Assembly (NCBI RefSeq): GCF_000421165.1
Contig: NZ_ATWI01000008.1
Location: forward strand, 1 to 64,000
From: Marinobacter daepoensis DSM 16072
GTDB lineage: Bacteria; Pseudomonadota; Gammaproteobacteria; Pseudomonadales; Oleiphilaceae
Reading direction: 5' to 3'
Length of the DNA stretch: 64,000 nt
Shown: positions 30,907 to 40,049 of the stretch, one piece after another
How positions within the stretch are numbered: the first letter of the stretch is position 1
Layout: every line of letters starts with the position of its first letter
The notes under the pieces: model-generated
Databases searched by the model: none
Seen by the model: the letters and a program-made list of their open reading frames with translations, nothing else
What the model was told of the DNA's origin: nothing
Translations under genes and position numbers: made by a program

Positions 30907-33027
30907 GTGGATCTGCAACCACGTATCAAGACATTTGAAATGGGTGGGGAAACCTTTACCCTGGAAACCGGCCGCGTTGCCCGTCAGGCAACAGGTGCGG
31001 TATTGGTCAGCTCAGGCGATACTTCTGTTCTGGGCACGGTTGTTGGTGCGAAAGAGCCGAAGCCGGGGCAGGGTTTTTTCCCGCTGACCGTGAACTATCA
31101 GGAAAAGACATACGCCGCTGGTAAAATTCCCGGAGGCTTCTTCAAGCGTGAAGGTCGCCCGTCTGAGAAAGAGACGCTGACCTCCCGCCTGATCGACCGT
31201 CCAATCCGTCCGCTGTTCCCCACTGGCTACATGAACGAAGTTCAGGTTGTCCTGACCGTTATGTCTGCCAGCAAGAACCACGATCCGGATATCGCGGCTA
31301 TGATCGCGGCCTCTGCGGCCCTGGCTATTTCCGGTATTCCGTTTGACGGCCCGATTGGCGCCGCTCGTGTGGGCTACACCAACGACAAGGGTTACTTCCT
31401 GAACCCGACCTTCGAAGAGCTGAGTAGCTCGCTGTTGGATATGGTGGTGGCAGGTACCGACGATGCGGTTCTGATGGTTGAGTCGGAAGCCAAAGGCCTG
31501 ACTGAAGATCAGATGCTGGGTGCGGTTCTGTTTGGTCATCAGGAAATGCAGACCGCGATTACAGCCATCAAGGAGTTTGCGGCTGAGAATGGCAAGCCCC
31601 GTTGGGAGTGGCAGCCTGAAGCTGAGAACACCGAGTTACTGAATGCACTTCAGTCTGAGTTCGGTGGCGCGGTTGAAGAAGCTTATGCAATCCGTGACAA
31701 GATGGCCCGCTACGAGCGCCTGGGCGAGATCAAGTCTGCGGCTGTTGAAAAACTGGCCGGAGAGGACGAGGGCCAGCCGTCCGAAGACGAAGTGAAGAAG
31801 TACTTCGGCAAGGTTGAGAAGTCCGTGGTTCGTCAGCAGGTTATTGAAGGCAAGCCGCGTATTGATGGTCGTGACAACAAGACCGTTCGTCCGATCAAAG
31901 TAGAAGTCGGCGTTCTGCCGTCTGTGCATGGCTCTGCGTTGTTCACCCGCGGTGAAACCCAGGCCATTGTAACAGCCACTCTGGGTACCACCCGTGACGT
32001 GCAGATCATCGATGCGCTGGAAGGTGAGCGTAAAGATCCGTTCCTGTTCCACTACAACTTCCCTCCGTACTCCGTAGGCGAAGCGGGCCGCATGGGCTCC
32101 CCGGGCCGTCGTGAAATCGGTCATGGTCGTCTGGCGAAGCGTGGTGTTGCCGCGGTTATGCCGACCATCGAAGAGTTCCCGTATGCTATCCGTGCGGTGT
32201 CCGAGATCACTGAGTCCAACGGTTCCAGCTCCATGGCTTCCGTGTGTGGTTCTTCACTGGCGCTGATGGATGCCGGCGTGCCCCTGAAGGCACCGGTTGC
32301 CGGTATCGCCATGGGTCTGGTCAAGGAAGGCGATAAGTTCGCGGTTCTGACCGACATCCTGGGTGATGAAGACCATCTGGGCGACATGGACTTCAAGGTT
32401 GCGGGTACTAAAGAGGGCGTGACTGCCCTGCAGATGGATATCAAGATCCAGGGCATCACCGACGAGATCATGGAAATCGCTCTGGAGCAGGCCAACGCTG
32501 CACGTCTGCACATCCTTGAAGAGATGAACAAAGTGATTGCTGAGCCGCGTGCTGAGCTGTCTGAGCGTGCTCCTAGCATCACCACCATCAAGATCCATCC
32601 GGATAAGATCCGTGACGTCATTGGTAAGGGCGGTGCTACCATCCGTGGTATCTGCGATGAGACCGGTGCCTCCATCGATCTGGACGACGACGGCAATGTG
32701 AAAATCTACGCCGATAATGCCGCAGCTGCTCAGGCAGCGGTGAATCGCGTGAAGGAGATTACGGCTGAAATCGAAGTGGGTGCCATTTACAAGGGGCGCG
32801 TTGAGCGCATTGTGGACTTTGGTGCCTTTGTGAACATCCTGCCCGGCAAGGATGGTCTGGTGCACATTTCCCAGATCTCTGAGCGCCGTATCGAGAACGT
32901 AACTGACGAGCTGAGCGAAGGTCAGGAAGTTCTGGTCAAGGTTCTGGATGTGGACAACCGTGGTCGCGTCAAGCTGTCCATGAAGGAAGTCAAAGAAGGC
33001 GAGCAGCCGACTGACTTCGCTGACTAA
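30907..33027 (+). CDS. pnp: polyribonucleotide nucleotidyltransferase (PNPase)
   Basis: PNPase degrades RNA 3' to 5' by phosphorolysis and is part of the RNA degradosome. The protein has about 706 residues: two RNase PH domains (the first with [19 protein letters not shown], the second with [15 protein letters not shown]), then a KH domain ([15 protein letters not shown]) and an S1 domain ([17 protein letters not shown]). The start is taken as GTG 30907, six bases after GCAGGAG; the in-frame ATG at 30892 has no ribosome-binding site and includes this site in its own coding sequence. Confidence 0.98.
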   Translation: MDLQPRIKTFEMGGETFTLETGRVARQATGAVLVSSGDTSVLGTVVGAKEPKPGQGFFPLTVNYQEKTYAAGKIPGGFFKREGRPSEKETLTSRLIDRPIRPLFPTGYMNEVQVVLTVMSASKNHDPDIAAMIAASAALAISGIPFDGPIGAARVGYTNDKGYFLNPTFEELSSSLLDMVVAGTDDAVLMVESEAKGLTEDQMLGAVLFGHQEMQTAITAIKEFAAENGKPRWEWQPEAENTELLNALQSEFGGAVEEAYAIRDKMARYERLGEIKSAAVEKLAGEDEGQPSEDEVKKYFGKVEKSVVRQQVIEGKPRIDGRDNKTVRPIKVEVGVLPSVHGSALFTRGETQAIVTATLGTTRDVQIIDALEGERKDPFLFHYNFPPYSVGEAGRMGSPGRREIGHGRLAKRGVAAVMPTIEEFPYAIRAVSEITESNGSSSMASVCGSSLALMDAGVPLKAPVAGIAMGLVKEGDKFAVLTDILGDEDHLGDMDFKVAGTKEGVTALQMDIKIQGITDEIMEIALEQANAARLHILEEMNKVIAEPRAELSERAPSITTIKIHPDKIRDVIGKGGATIRGICDETGASIDLDDDGNVKIYADNAAAAQAAVNRVKEITAEIEVGAIYKGRVERIVDFGAFVNILPGKDGLVHISQISERRIENVTDELSEGQEVLVKVLDVDNRGRVKLSMKEVKEGEQPTDFAD

Positions 33028-33043
33028 GAACATTCTTGGTTAG

Positions 33044-33079
33044 AAAAACCCGCCCGGCTTCAAGCCTGGCGGGTTTTTT
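33044..33079 (+). terminator. pnp terminator
   Basis: Stem CCCGCCcGGCTT with AAGCCtGGCGGG, flanked by AAAAA and TTTTTT, 16 bp after pnp. Confidence 0.88.
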
Positions 33080-33108
33080 CGTTTATGGGCCTTGTAGTTT
33101 TAGTGCCT

Positions 33109-33220
33109 GCAGCGGTTGTGGGAAGCCTTTCCAAAAGACGCTACGAGCACATCCATGTGCGCTTCTTTCGGGCCGTCCATGGCCCTCAAGACTTTTGGAA
33201 AGGCTTCCCACAACCGCTGC
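33109..33220. repeat. 112-bp palindromic element with perfect 29-bp arms
   Basis: The arms at 33109-33137 and 33192-33220 are perfect reverse complements. The 54-bp centre holds two further hairpins: GCACAT-CC-ATGTGC (33146-33159) and GGGCC-GTCCAT-GGCCC (33170-33185), both with TCCATG at or beside the tip. The single strand would fold as a long stem bearing two short arms. It sits between the pnp terminator and the stop codon of the hydrolase gene, with no T run on either side, so it is not a standard terminator. Short frames that cross it do not resemble any protein. It may be a dispersed intergenic repeat or a non-autonomous mobile element; only one copy was seen in this window. Confidence 0.88.
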
Positions 33221-33240
33221 GCTAGACCTTGTGCTTGCCT

Positions 33241-34116
33241 CTATAGGCCTTTTTCCATGAATTCCAGTACTGCCTCCCTGTACGCCGGAATCACAAACGT
33301 CGCCGCGTGGGGTGTATCGGTCTGCAAGAACTCCTTGGGCTGATCCGCTGCGTCATACAGCCTGACACCGTGCTGAAATGGAATGATGCCATCCCGAACG
33401 CTGTGGATAACCATCACCGGCACCGGTGAGAGGCCAGCGATGTGGTCTGTGCCTTCGTAGTCATCCGGGATGGTCCAGCTCAGAGGATACTGGAACGGCC
33501 AGGTGAGCCAGAACAGGTCAAGCTTTTCCCGGGCGATGTAGCGGAAACCGGAAAAGGTGCCATCCAGGATGACGCCATTGAGAGGGGGGTGTTCGTTACG
33601 CTGTGTCCATTCACTGGTGAGTGTGACACCCAGAGCGCCACCAAGGCTCTGGCCGAGCAGGTAGAGTGGGCGGTTCTGGGTGTATTCCTGATCAACCAGC
33701 CAGCGCAGGCCGGTCTCTACGTCGTGCAGGGCGCCTTCTATATCGGGCGCGCCAGTGGACTGGCCGTAGCCCCGGTAGTCGATGGTGAATACGTTATAGC
33801 CCTGTTCTGGCAGCCATGCAACGTTGAGGATATGGGCACTGACGTTCTGAGCGTTACCGTGCAAATAGTAAACCGAGCCTTTAGCAGGCTCCTCGGTGAG
33901 GGCCGGGAGCCACCAGCCGTGGAGGGTTTCGCCATCGGAGGTCTCAAGGTGGACGTCCTCGTACTCCAGATTGAGGCGATCCGGAGTGATGTAGACCGCG
34001 TTGTCGGGGTAGAAGAACACACTGCTGCAGCCAAGCTGCAACAGTGTGATCAGGATCAGCGTCAGGGAGGTGGCGGTCCGTCGATTCAGAAGTAGGCGTG
34101 CAGGCCGGCTTGCCAT
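33241..34116 (-). CDS. alpha/beta hydrolase, predicted lipoprotein
   Basis: A 291-residue secreted serine hydrolase. The N-terminus is basic, then hydrophobic, ending in a lipobox LQLGC (Cys30), so it is probably anchored to the envelope. The fold markers are HGN (86-88, oxyanion region), the nucleophile elbow GQSLGG (Ser157), Asp242 in SVRDGIIPF and His270 in TPHAATF, a complete catalytic triad of the Bem46/dienelactone hydrolase type. The substrate is unknown. Its start overlaps the end of the DUF4105 gene by 31 bp, implying coupled translation. Confidence 0.88.
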   Translation of the reverse strand: MASRPARLLLNRRTATSLTLILITLLQLGCSSVFFYPDNAVYITPDRLNLEYEDVHLETSDGETLHGWWLPALTEEPAKGSVYYLHGNAQNVSAHILNVAWLPEQGYNVFTIDYRGYGQSTGAPDIEGALHDVETGLRWLVDQEYTQNRPLYLLGQSLGGALGVTLTSEWTQRNEHPPLNGVILDGTFSGFRYIAREKLDLFWLTWPFQYPLSWTIPDDYEGTDHIAGLSPVPVMVIHSVRDGIIPFQHGVRLYDAADQPKEFLQTDTPHAATFVIPAYREAVLEFMEKGL

Positions 34117-35957
34117 GTGCTTTGGTACCTGTCGAAGTGATCTTCCCGGGAGAATTTGGTGAATAGGCTGAACTCCCGCCCGATGTGCCAGTTTCCTTCC
34201 AGATACAGTTGGTCCTGACGGTGTTGGCTACTGACGATCCATGCTTTGGTTTTGGCGCCAGCCAGCAGGCTGAACCGGTTGTTTTGATGCAGCAGGCCCA
34301 GGTCGGCGCCCGGAGCTGCGTCATAGCCCCGGCGTAAATCGTCGTCGATTTCCAGGTCAGCGGTTGCGATGGCAAAAGCCTGGGTGTTGTCGCCAAGCCG
34401 CCAGCTGCCGCCGGCGCCGCCTTCCAGATAGGGAGTCAAGACCCGGTCGGTCCCGGTATCGGTCCTTCGGCCGCCAAAACCAACCTGCCAGGAAATAGGT
34501 GCGAAGAACGGATTTCTTGGGCTCAGAGAGCGGATTTCCACGCCGGTTATACGTTCAACCTGAAGCTCGTTGTTGCTGTGATAAAGGCGGGCATCGAGTC
34601 GGAGAAATTGCAGTTGGGCTCCACCTCGATAACCTTCCGGAGGATCCAGTACGTCGTGATAAGCGGGCCTGAGCGTGAGTTGAGTAAATTCGCTGCCCGC
34701 CAGTTGGCCTGTCCCCAGGCTTACCCGGAAAGTGTCGTGGCCCTGATCATCGCGAACCTGGGGTTCTGGCACGTCTGGAAGCGCCTCTGCGTTGTCGATC
34801 TGGCTGCGGGCTACCAGCAACTGATGTGATAGTGGGGCTGCGTGCTCTCGGGGCCAAGCCTCGGCTTCGCTCTGGTATCGGACATAGTCGTAGGTGGCAT
34901 CAAACAGTTGTGCCTGTTCATTGTTTGAGAGGTTGCGCACTTCCGGCGCGTCCACGGTCAGGTAGCCATTGGCTATCGCGGCGGCAATGGTCTGATGCTC
35001 TGCCGGCAGACTGTCGAGGCTGTGGGCAACCGAGGTGGCTGCTGAGGGGCGGTAGTTCACGCTTTCAACCAGGCCTGCATCGCGGACCCAGCGCACGGTG
35101 TCGGAGGGTATTGCATGGGTGCTGACTTCGTCCAGCAGGCTTGTGCCGGGGCGTGCGGCGTCGATCAGCGCCAGTAACCGGTAGGCGCAGTTTTCGTCAA
35201 AGAAGTAATAATCGAAGTTCTTATCCTGGATTTCCCAGGTGTGGGCAATCAGGGTATCGACTTCCTGTTGGTCGAGATTCAGGGTGTATTCCCATAGATC
35301 CCTGTGTTCGATGTCGTTATAGAGCCGGATCATCTCATAGTAGGGCTTGATAGAGGTGATGCCGGGGTAGCCCCCGAAGATGCCCCGGTAGGCGAAGAGT
35401 AACTCGTTGTCGTGCTCAGCGGCATCGGCAGCGTACGAAATAGTGTTTGCCAGCAACAGGTCGGCTTCGTCGTCGTCCTGAGGGGGGTCGAGGCGAAGGA
35501 ACGTATGACCGAACATGGAAGACGGACTGTTCAGGTAGGAGGCTGCAAACACCAGCGTGACGTTTTCTGTATTCAGGGTTCCGGACCATTCCTCGAACGC
35601 CGGGCAGTTGACCGGGGTGTCTGGCAGATCCAGTTGTTCCCTCAGCCAGGCATCCCGTGCCGGGAAACGGCAGCGGGCGTGCTCATCGCCGCCTCCAGGC
35701 TGCTGTATGGCTTTCAGCGTGGCGTCCAGCTCAGCTTTGGGTGAGGTTTTGCCGCTTTGGCTCAGGAAAAACCCGGGGTCGTCAGCCTGGCTGGTGTAAC
35801 TCTCTCCAAGAGTATCCTGATGGTAGTGGCCAAGCGTGAGCCAGGTTGGGTGTTGGTGCAGGTTCTCGGGCAGTGTCAGAACTTCTGTCTGTGCCCAGGC
35901 CGTAGTACTGCATGCAAGCCACAGAATGGCCTGCCCGGAGCGAAGGGTAAAGCCCAT
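34086..35957 (-). CDS. DUF4105 protein: periplasmic enzyme domain plus outer-membrane beta-barrel (predicted)
   Basis: A 623-residue exported protein with a signal peptide cut near AWAQ (residue 23). The N-terminal half matches DUF4105 (Lnb N-terminal periplasmic domain) with two conserved blocks, SSMFGHTFLRLD (His151) and FFDENCAYRLLALID (Asn256-Cys257). A His followed by an Asn-Cys pair is the order seen in permuted papain-like NlpC/P60 enzymes, so a cysteine hydrolase is plausible. The last 200 residues alternate polar and hydrophobic positions and end in Tyr-Phe after an aromatic pattern, as in outer-membrane barrels. This two-part reading is my inference. It lies 80 bp downstream of the DUF3015 gene and overlaps the hydrolase lipoprotein gene. 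Confidence 0.85.
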   Translation of the reverse strand: MGFTLRSGQAILWLACSTTAWAQTEVLTLPENLHQHPTWLTLGHYHQDTLGESYTSQADDPGFFLSQSGKTSPKAELDATLKAIQQPGGGDEHARCRFPARDAWLREQLDLPDTPVNCPAFEEWSGTLNTENVTLVFAASYLNSPSSMFGHTFLRLDPPQDDDEADLLLANTISYAADAAEHDNELLFAYRGIFGGYPGITSIKPYYEMIRLYNDIEHRDLWEYTLNLDQQEVDTLIAHTWEIQDKNFDYYFFDENCAYRLLALIDAARPGTSLLDEVSTHAIPSDTVRWVRDAGLVESVNYRPSAATSVAHSLDSLPAEHQTIAAAIANGYLTVDAPEVRNLSNNEQAQLFDATYDYVRYQSEAEAWPREHAAPLSHQLLVARSQIDNAEALPDVPEPQVRDDQGHDTFRVSLGTGQLAGSEFTQLTLRPAYHDVLDPPEGYRGGAQLQFLRLDARLYHSNNELQVERITGVEIRSLSPRNPFFAPISWQVGFGGRRTDTGTDRVLTPYLEGGAGGSWRLGDNTQAFAIATADLEIDDDLRRGYDAAPGADLGLLHQNNRFSLLAGAKTKAWIVSSQHRQDQLYLEGNWHIGREFSLFTKFSREDHFDRYQSTWQAGLHAYF

Positions 35958-36036
35958 GGGATTGGTGTATCCGGATTGGTTGCTCAGAAGTTTGTGCGCC
36001 GTCCCTGGCGCAGATCCATTCCGTTACAATCGGCGA

Positions 36037-36501
36037 TCAGGCCGCAACGTACTTGCTGAGGGCGTCATTTTGCTCCAGCAGGGCAACGATCGCGTCTACC
36101 GCTTCACCAGAGGTGGTGTCTGCGTTCGGGAAAATGGTTGCAAAGTTGTTTTGCAGGGTCTGACGGAAGGTATCACGGTCCGCGTCTTCTACACCCAGCA
36201 GAACCGCCAGGGTGTCCAGGTTCTCACCTGAGCCGCGGGACATGTCGCGTGCAACCTTGTCGATGTTGCTGTCCATGTACATGGCCATGGATTGAACGGA
36301 TTGGTTAGTCTGGCAGCCCAAGGTGCCAGTGGTCATGCCGAATGTCTGGTTACCGAAGGTTCCGTTGGTGGTGGCGGCCAGTACGTGCGGAGCAATACCA
36401 GACTGCCCCTTCCAGATCATTGCGCCAACACCACAGCCGGGCTGGGCGAATGCCATGGAGGAAGCACCAAGAAGAATTGCGCCTGCGATCAGTTTTTTCA
36501 T
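36037..36501 (-). CDS. DUF3015 family exported protein
   Basis: A 154-residue protein from ATG 36501 (site GGAGTGG). The signal peptide is MKKLIAGAILLGASSMAFA, and the mature protein begins QPGCGVG. Family features are GCGVGAMIWKGQSG, HVLAATTNGTFGNQTFGMTTGTLGC and a C-terminal helical part. Two cysteines (23 and 63) could form a disulfide. No function is known for the family. The next gene on the strand is the DUF4105 gene 80 bp away, so they may be cotranscribed. Confidence 0.88.
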   Translation of the reverse strand: MKKLIAGAILLGASSMAFAQPGCGVGAMIWKGQSGIAPHVLAATTNGTFGNQTFGMTTGTLGCQTNQSVQSMAMYMDSNIDKVARDMSRGSGENLDTLAVLLGVEDADRDTFRQTLQNNFATIFPNADTTSGEAVDAIVALLEQNDALSKYVAA

Positions 36502-36611
36502 TATCCACTCCTTTATGGGATTTTTGCTTTGTCGCATACCCTGCAGCTTTTCGATTCCGCGGCTGCAAGACAACGGCCAGTGTCTGGTTTGGGTTAGAGA
36601 CCGTCTGACCA

Positions 36612-36639
36612 AGTATAGATCAAAACCTAAAATCGCAAG
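36612..36639 (-). promoter_or_regulatory. promoter of the DUF3015 gene
   Basis: On the minus strand CTTGCG, 16 bp, TATACT (36617-36612). The -10 element is strong and the -35 element moderate. It lies about 110 bp upstream of the start codon and could drive DUF3015, DUF4105 and the hydrolase together. Confidence 0.5.
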
Positions 36640-36726
36640 TTAATCCAGTGTTAAGGAATTGTGTCGATTGATTTCAGGGAAGTGAACGTGTGTTCATATT
36701 CAAAAAAGAGCTATTGGATGTTTTTT

Positions 36727-36764
36727 AGTCTCATATTGTTATATGAGACTCATTTCAGTATAGT
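36727..36764 (+). promoter_or_regulatory. operator-like inverted repeat beside a -10 element
   Basis: A perfect 10-bp inverted repeat (AGTCTCATAT with ATATGAGACT, TGTT spacer) at 36727-36750, then TATAGT at 36759-36764, which would be the -10 box of the lipoprotein gene at 36810. The repeat covers where the -35 box would be and no good -35 hexamer is visible, so a regulator probably binds here. Which one is unknown. Confidence 0.55.
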
Positions 36765-36809
36765 GCGCGCGGCCATGAAGGCCGCGTAACAACATATGGA
36801 GAGTTTGTT

Positions 36810-37238
36810 TTGAAGAAAGCGCTTATTGCATCAACACTCGTTCTGGCCGGTGCTATGTCCGGTTGTACTTCACTTAACGTGAGCTCCAGCTCCATGCCTG
36901 TGACTGCTCCTCTGCAGACAGACGTGAAGGCTGACGTTGAAGTAGGCGAGAAAATTTCCGGCACGGCTTCCGTTACCAAGATTCTGTTCTTCACCATCGG
37001 CGGTGACAAGCAGTTCTCTGACGGTGTTTCTTACGGCGGATCTGCCGGCGGTGGCCTGCCTTTTGGCGACCCGGTTGGTAAAGCCAAGTCTGCCGCTGCG
37101 TACAAGGCTATTGAGTCCTCTGGCGCTGACATCATTGTAGCTCCGCGTTACACCGTTGAGACCGAAGACTTCGTTGTGTTCGGTACCATCAACGTAACCG
37201 TTGAAGGCTACAAAGGCACCATCAAAAGCATCAAGTAA
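36810..37238 (+). CDS. small lipoprotein, possibly TRL-like family
   Basis: A 142-residue predicted lipoprotein: signal peptide with lipobox AMSGC (Cys19), a mature part rich in Ser, Gly and Val, and a pattern around AAAYKAIESSGADIIVAPRYTV that resembles TRL-like small exported proteins. I do not recognise a function. The start is TTGAAGAAAG preceded by GGAGAG; the codon at 36810 is TTG and it opens straight into the signal peptide. A bidirectional terminator follows. It is divergent from the DUF3015-DUF4105-hydrolase genes. Confidence 0.8.
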   Translation: MKKALIASTLVLAGAMSGCTSLNVSSSSMPVTAPLQTDVKADVEVGEKISGTASVTKILFFTIGGDKQFSDGVSYGGSAGGGLPFGDPVGKAKSAAAYKAIESSGADIIVAPRYTVETEDFVVFGTINVTVEGYKGTIKSIK

Positions 37239-37255
37239 GCTTTTGTGAGCCTGTC

Positions 37256-37292
37256 AAAAAAGCCGGATGGCAACGCGCCCTCCGGCTTTTTT
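37256..37292. terminator. bidirectional terminator between the lipoprotein gene and livF
   Basis: Stem AGCCGGA with TCCGGCT, 13-nt loop, flanked by A and T runs on both sides; it lies between two convergent genes. Confidence 0.82.
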
Positions 37293-37305
37293 GTTATCTG
37301 GCAAC

Positions 37306-38007
37306 TCAGCCGCCAAGATAGGCTTCTCTGACCTCAGGGTTTGCCAGCAGGTTCTTGCCGGTATCGTGCAGGCGAATACGGCCGGTCTCCAGAACGTAGC
37401 CCCGGTCTGCCAGGCTCAGAGCCTGATGAGCGTTTTGCTCTACCAGGAACACCGTAATTCCTTCCTCTCGCAACTGGCCAATAATCTCGAAGATCTGCTG
37501 AATGATAATGGGCGCCAGTCCCAGTGAAGGCTCATCCAGAATGATCATTCTGGGTTTGCTCATCAGGGCGCGGCCGATGGCGAGCATTTGCTGCTCCCCG
37601 CCTGACATGGTGCCTGCGCGTTGATGTTCACGTTCTTTCAGTCTTGGGAACAGCTCGTACACGTGATCCTGGCTTTTGCGGATTTCCGGTTTGGTGTTGA
37701 AGAAACCGCCCATGTGCAGGTTCTCCTCTACCGTCAGTCCGGGAAACACCCGGCGTCCTTCCGGCACGATGGCGATGCCGGATCGCATGATGTTGGAGGT
37801 GGCTTCATTGGTGATGTCCCGCCCCTCCAGAATGACCCGGCCAGAACTGGCCTTCGGGCTGCCGCAAACGGTCATCAGCAGGGTGGTTTTGCCGGCGCCG
37901 TTGGCGCCGATCAGAGAAACGATTTCACCTTTGTTCACTTCCACCGAAACGCCGTGCAGGGCCTCGATCTTGCCATAGTGGGTATGTACGTCTTCCAGTG
38001 CCAGCAT
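37306..38007 (-). CDS. livF: branched-chain amino acid ABC transporter, ATPase LivF
   Basis: One of two ATPases that power uptake of leucine, isoleucine and valine. The 233-residue protein has Walker A GANGAGKTT, the signature MSGGEQQMLAIGRAL, Walker B MIILDEPSLGLAP and a C-terminal LivF-type end (EAYLGG). The start has a GAGGAG site. It is the last gene of the livK-H-M-G-F order and lies 9 bp after livG. Confidence 0.96.
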   Translation of the reverse strand: MLALEDVHTHYGKIEALHGVSVEVNKGEIVSLIGANGAGKTTLLMTVCGSPKASSGRVILEGRDITNEATSNIMRSGIAIVPEGRRVFPGLTVEENLHMGGFFNTKPEIRKSQDHVYELFPRLKEREHQRAGTMSGGEQQMLAIGRALMSKPRMIILDEPSLGLAPIIIQQIFEIIGQLREEGITVFLVEQNAHQALSLADRGYVLETGRIRLHDTGKNLLANPEVREAYLGG

Positions 38008-38016
38008 GGTGTCTCC

Positions 38017-38772
38017 TCAGGCCTCGCCCAGATAAGCTTTGATCACATCGTCGTTCTGGCGAACTTCGTCCGGCGTTCCCGATGCCAGTGGGCGCCCCTG
38101 ATTGATCACGGTGATCCGGTCGGAAATATCCATAACCAGGCTCATGTCGTGTTCGATCAGCAGAACAGAGACGTTGTAGTCTTCTTTCAGGCTGACAATT
38201 AGTTGATTGAGGTCCTTGGTTTCGGCTGGGTTCAAGCCTGCCGCGGGCTCATCCAGCATCAGCAGTTTCGGTTCTGTCACCATGCAGCGTGCGATCTCCA
38301 GCCGACGCTGTTGTCCGTATGCCAGGTTCCCGGCTTCCCGGTTAGCAAGCTCCAGAAGGCCGACCCGGTCGAGCCAGTAGGAAGCCCGGTCCAGAGACTT
38401 GCGTTCCCGTTCACGGAAGTCGGGGGTCTTGATCAGACCGGAGAGCAGGTTCGTATTGAGGTGGCGGTGTTGTGCTACCAGAAGGTTCTCCACCACGCTC
38501 ATTTGCCCGAACAGGCGAACATGCTGAAAGGTACGGACCATACCGAGCCGTGAGATCTTGTAGTCGGGCTTGCCCTGAACTTCTCCGCCTTCGAACAAAA
38601 TTTTTCCGCCCGTGGGCTTATAGAACCCGCTGATGCAGTTGAAGACGGTGGTTTTACCGGCCCCGTTGGGGCCGATGATGGAAACAATCTCATGTTCCTG
38701 CACATCCAGGCTGACCTGGTCGACTGCCAGCAGGCCGCCGAAGCGCATGGACAGATTCTGTACATCCAGCAT
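38017..38772 (-). CDS. livG: branched-chain amino acid ABC transporter, ATPase LivG
   Basis: The second ATPase of the branched-chain amino acid importer, about 251 residues. It has Walker A GPNGAGKTT, the LivG signature LAYGQQRRLEIARCM, Walker B LLMLDEPAAGLNP, and ends in DDVIKAYLGEA. I prefer ATG 38772 (MLDVQNLSMRFGG), which has CAGGAG eight bases upstream; a GTG at 38781 overlapping the livM stop is the alternative. Confidence 0.96.
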   Translation of the reverse strand: MLDVQNLSMRFGGLLAVDQVSLDVQEHEIVSIIGPNGAGKTTVFNCISGFYKPTGGKILFEGGEVQGKPDYKISRLGMVRTFQHVRLFGQMSVVENLLVAQHRHLNTNLLSGLIKTPDFRERERKSLDRASYWLDRVGLLELANREAGNLAYGQQRRLEIARCMVTEPKLLMLDEPAAGLNPAETKDLNQLIVSLKEDYNVSVLLIEHDMSLVMDISDRITVINQGRPLASGTPDEVRQNDDVIKAYLGEA

Positions 38773-38777
38773 GCCTG

Positions 38778-40049
38778 TCACTCCTGCTTTTTGAGTTCAA
38801 TGTGTACACGGCGCATGGGCATCAGGCCTTGCGGGCGCCATACCATCATCAGCACCATGGCGGCACCGAACACCAGCATGCGGTAATCGGAGAACTCGCG
38901 GGCCAGTTCCGGCAAGATGGTCACGGCGATGGCGGCCAGTACCACGCCTAACTGCGAGCCCATCCCGCCGAGAACCACGATGGCCAGAATGATGGCGGAT
39001 TCCAGGAACACGAAAGACTCGGGGCTGATAAAGCCCTGCTTGGAGGCAAACACGGTACCGGCAAAGCCGGCAAAGAAGGCGCCAATAGTGAAGGCGGAGA
39101 GTTTGACCGCCGTTCGGCTGAGCCCCAGTGAGCGGGCAGCTATCTCATCTTCGCGAAGTGCCTCCCACGCACGGCCAACGGGCATGCGCATGAAGCGGCG
39201 AATGATCAGCGCGGTAATGATGGCCAGCACCAGGGCGATCAGATAGAGAAAAATGACTTTGTGCTCGCCGCTGTAGGCAATACCAAAGGTTTCGTGGAAC
39301 GAGGTGTTGCCCTCTTCGCGAACCCGGCGCCCGAATTCCATGCCGAACAGGGTCGGGTCGGGAATGCCGCCGATTCCATTGGGACCGCCGGTCAGAGCGG
39401 TCCAGTTGTTGAGCAGAATCCGGATGATTTCCCCGAAGCCCAGCGTCACAATGGCCAGATAATCACCCCGGAGTCGCAGCACTGGAAATCCCAGTACCAG
39501 ACCGAACAGAGCGGCCAGACAGGCGCCGAGAGGCAATGCCATCCAGAAGGAAAAACCGGCGTACTGTGAGAGCAGGGCAAAGGTATAGGCGCCGACGGCG
39601 TAAAAGGCCACATAGCCCAGGTCCAGCAGGCCAGCCAGGCCGACAACCACATTCAGCCCCAGAGCCAGCATGATGTAGATCAGTACAAGCGTTGCCAGGT
39701 CAACCGACCCTCGGGAGACGAAGAACGGCCAGAACAACGCGAGTACCACGATGCCGGTGAGGACCCAGGATTCGATTCTGGCCCGCTTGTTCTCTGCCAT
39801 CGGCTCTTTTCGGGGTTGCGGGAGGGGATTCGGGAGGCTTCGCAGGGCGCTCATGATCCGGTCCCGGAATAACTGGAACAGGAACACGATAACGGCGGCC
39901 AGCAGGACCATCCCAATGGTGCTGGTTGTAGCGCCGGTCAGTGTGATGTTGATGCCCTGAATTTCCAGGTTAAAACCGATGATCGGGTACGAAATGATCA
40001 GGGTGACAAGGGCACAGAAGAGGGCGTGTTTCAGGTTGTTGGCAGCCAT
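38778..40049 (-). CDS. livM: branched-chain amino acid ABC transporter, permease LivM
   Basis: A 423-residue inner-membrane permease with the family pattern [26 protein letters not shown], the [14 protein letters not shown] block and [10 protein letters not shown] near the end. It has about ten hydrophobic segments, including an N-terminal extension with two segments typical of the longer proteobacterial LivM. It overlaps the livH stop by ATGA and nearly touches livG. Confidence 0.96.
   Translation of the reverse strand: MAANNLKHALFCALVTLIISYPIIGFNLEIQGINITLTGATTSTIGMVLLAAVIVFLFQLFRDRIMSALRSLPNPLPQPRKEPMAENKRARIESWVLTGIVVLALFWPFFVSRGSVDLATLVLIYIMLALGLNVVVGLAGLLDLGYVAFYAVGAYTFALLSQYAGFSFWMALPLGACLAALFGLVLGFPVLRLRGDYLAIVTLGFGEIIRILLNNWTALTGGPNGIGGIPDPTLFGMEFGRRVREEGNTSFHETFGIAYSGEHKVIFLYLIALVLAIITALIIRRFMRMPVGRAWEALREDEIAARSLGLSRTAVKLSAFTIGAFFAGFAGTVFASKQGFISPESFVFLESAIILAIVVLGGMGSQLGVVLAAIAVTILPELAREFSDYRMLVFGAAMVLMMVWRPQGLMPMRRVHIELKKQE

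Larger units (their letters stand above)
36502..36809. other. intergenic region between the DUF3015 gene and the divergent lipoprotein gene
   Basis: 308 bp with no gene recognised. It holds a promoter for the DUF3015 gene near 36612-36639, a perfect inverted repeat at 36727-36750 and a TATAGT -10 element at 36759-36764. The middle part (36640-36725) is AT-rich compared with the surroundings. Confidence 0.6.

Noticed and set aside
33036..33343. Short frames across the 112-bp palindrome, considered as a small protein
   Set aside because: They run through perfect inverted arms in several frames, with no ribosome-binding site; the palindrome explains them.
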